Assembly (NCBI RefSeq): GCF_018986435.1 | Contig: NZ_JAHMIN010000015.1 | Location: forward strand, 33,557 to 97,556 | Length of the DNA: 64,000 bases | Direction: 5' to 3' | Source of the DNA: Hahella sp. HN01 | GTDB taxonomy: Bacteria > Pseudomonadota > Gammaproteobacteria > Pseudomonadales > Oleiphilaceae | Shown here: in pieces, positions 62,858 through 64,000 of the stretch | How positions within the stretch are numbered: the stretch's first letter is position 1 | How the letters are laid out: every line of letters begins with the position of its first letter | Position numbers and translations under genes: made by a program | Notes under the pieces: generated by a model | Seen by the model: only the letters and a program-made list of their open reading frames with translations | What the model was told of the DNA's origin: nothing | Database searches by the model: none

Positions 62858-62898
62858 GACGCCAAGTTATTCTTCTGTTTGTAAAATAGTTAAATATT

Positions 62899-63468
62899 TC
62901 AATCGTTATCAGCGCTTTTACGTTGTATGGACAGCCTCACTTCGCCGCTTTCGGCGTTATACAGCAATGAAAAAAAATCCTTCCCCTGTACGCCGACCTG
63001 ATAGGCGCAAACCGTGCCTACCGCCAATGCCTCCACCTTCTCCTGCAACGCCGCCTCTGTTGCGCCGCTGCGGCGCAACAGCAGCGTGGAGTACAAACGC
63101 CGACAGCTTTCGTCCGTCATCGCCGCCGCTATGGGATAGCTATCGCCAACGTCTACCGGCCAACCCTGCGCGTTCATTCTCAATACGCCGCCGCCCTGCT
63201 CCTGGAAATCTTCGGGACTGAAGTCAGACCCCACCGCCAACGTCCCTAATTCAACTGAATCTGAGCGCCCTCCATTCGCCAGCCAGGCGGTATGAGCCAG
63301 CCGCAGGCTGGTGAGAAACGCTGTCTTCAATTGTTGCGCGCGCACCTCGCCAGCGTTATCCACCAGGTTGTCCATGGAGCGCAGAAAAACCGCTATCAGC
63401 ACTGCGATCAGCGCCCCAATCAACCATATCTCCACTCGCAGAAACTGGCTCAGCCAACGTCCCGCCAT
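62899..63468 (-). CDS. mshF: MSHA biogenesis protein MshF
   Basis: A 189-residue protein encoded between mshG and mshA. A single N-terminal transmembrane helix (about 12-31, VEIWLIGALIAVLIAVFLRSM) precedes a periplasmic domain with two Cys (ESCRRLYST, VGTVCAYQVG). It resembles MshF by position and layout; the role is in pilus assembly but is not defined. Its ATG lies three bases after the mshG stop. Confidence 0.78.
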   Translation of the reverse strand: MAGRWLSQFLRVEIWLIGALIAVLIAVFLRSMDNLVDNAGEVRAQQLKTAFLTSLRLAHTAWLANGGRSDSVELGTLAVGSDFSPEDFQEQGGGVLRMNAQGWPVDVGDSYPIAAAMTDESCRRLYSTLLLRRSGATEAALQEKVEALAVGTVCAYQVGVQGKDFFSLLYNAESGEVRLSIQRKSADND

Positions 63469-63470
63469 GT

Positions 63471-64000
63471 TTATTTACCCAGCGCCGCCTGACCCAGACT
63501 CCACATGGGCAGAAACACGCCCAGCGCCAGAATCAGCACCATCACGCCCATCACCACTAACAGAATGGGCTCAATGGATTCCGCAAGTCGTTTAAGGGAG
63601 TATTCGATTTCCTCGTCATAGAAATTCGCCACTTCCACCAGCAGACTGTCTACTGAGCCGGTTTCTTCTCCCACCGCCAGCATCTGCATGACCAATGGCG
63701 AGAACATGTTGGTGGCCCGCGCCGTACGCACCAGCGTATCGCCGCGCTCAATACCATTGCGCATGTCGGCAATAGCGGAGCCCACATATTTGTTGTCCAC
63801 CGCTTCAGCCACCAGCGTCAGCGCAGAAGTGACCGGCAGCCCCGCCGCGAGCATCATGGAGAAATTGCGGGAGAACCGGGATAACGCCACCAATTCAAAC
63901 AAAGGACCGACGATAGGAATGCGCAGCTTGAAGCGGTCCCAGCGATAGGCGCCCTGAGGCGTTTTTTTCCAGCGGATGAATCCGTAAATCGTCGCCGCCA
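63471..64000 (-). CDS. mshG: MSHA inner-membrane platform protein MshG (5' end beyond window)
   Basis: C-terminal 176 residues of a GspF/PilC-family platform protein. Reading frame is open to base 64000 (IYGFIRWKKTPQGAYRWDRFKLRIPIVGPLFELVAL...). The second T2SSF domain is complete: LSRFSRNFSMMLAAGLPVTSALTLVAEAV, GEETGSVDSLLVEVANFYDEEIEYSLKRLAESIEPILLVVMGVMV, and a final transmembrane helix. It anchors the pilus assembly motor in the inner membrane. Confidence 0.92.
   Translation of the reverse strand, partial: AATIYGFIRWKKTPQGAYRWDRFKLRIPIVGPLFELVALSRFSRNFSMMLAAGLPVTSALTLVAEAVDNKYVGSAIADMRNGIERGDTLVRTARATNMFSPLVMQMLAVGEETGSVDSLLVEVANFYDEEIEYSLKRLAESIEPILLVVMGVMVLILALGVFLPMWSLGQAALGK

Noticed and set aside
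62845..62870. Possible sigma-54 promoter before mshA
   Set aside because: TTGGCG is present but the -12 element is one base out of register.

Overview
The window is about 64 kb of chromosome from a gammaproteobacterium of moderate GC content. Long stretches keep a Pseudomonas-like gene order: gltR-gtrS-gtsAB, lptD-surA-pdxA-ksgA-apaG-apaH, amgK-murU, rpe-gph, and trpE-trpG-trpD-trpC followed by crp/vfr, an OsmC gene and speD. A mannose-sensitive haemagglutinin (MSHA) pilus operon, a rhombosortase and a PEP-CTERM protein point to a marine relative such as Hahella or another Oceanospirillales-type genus. That genus-level placement is inferred from gene content and recall, not from a search.

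Layout. 1-4594 (minus): a glucose/sugar ABC uptake locus (permease cut by the window edge, binding protein) behind its two-component regulator. 4774-6137 (plus): two small membrane transporters. 6271-7395 (minus): DAHP synthase, preceded by a leader region that encodes a 39-residue peptide ending in a run of Trp/Phe/Tyr codons and then an intrinsic terminator, which looks like ribosome-mediated attenuation. 7983-10196 (minus): YceH, a membrane J-domain protein and a VWA-type protein. 10468-12189 (plus): monofunctional prephenate dehydratase and an inositol-monophosphatase family enzyme. 12200-13809 (minus): a periplasmic solute-binding protein and SlmA. 13884-21252 (minus): the outer-membrane/ribosome-maturation cluster (DUF423, ApaH, ApaG, KsgA, PdxA, SurA, LptD). 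21495-27975 (mostly plus): patatin phospholipase, AmgK and MurU peptidoglycan recycling, DjlA, a DUF3530 protein, Rpe and Gph, closed by a strong terminator.

From about 28.2 to 41.8 kb the Pseudomonas-like neighbourhood of gph and trpE is interrupted by accessory DNA. This holds two AT-rich orphan genes, the fused wreck of an RTX-type type I secretion operon (hlyB start joined to hlyD end), and a three-gene set not recognised as any named system: a small double-zinc-ribbon protein, a 1124-residue double-zinc-ribbon helical-repeat protein, and a DUF4123-like/DUF1266 fusion translationally coupled to it. Then come a LysR regulator and a divergent operon of glutaryl-CoA-dehydrogenase-like enzyme, a fused 2-oxoacid dehydrogenase E1 and an acyltransferase of the malonyl-CoA:ACP type.

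41.8-46.1 kb carries the trp genes, with a second apparent leader peptide containing two Trp codons before trpE. 46.1-54.4 kb holds a LysR/DUF1127 divergent pair, a PEP-CTERM protein, Crp/Vfr, an OsmC protein, SpeD, rhombosortase, a PrkB-like kinase and a Ycf46-like AAA ATPase. 54.5-55.05 kb contains dispersed inverted repeats between convergent genes. 55.08 kb to the end (minus) is the 3' half of the MSHA operon, mshG-F-A-C-D-O-P-Q, with no mshB-like gene between mshF and mshA. No rRNA, tRNA, CRISPR array or intact insertion sequence was seen.
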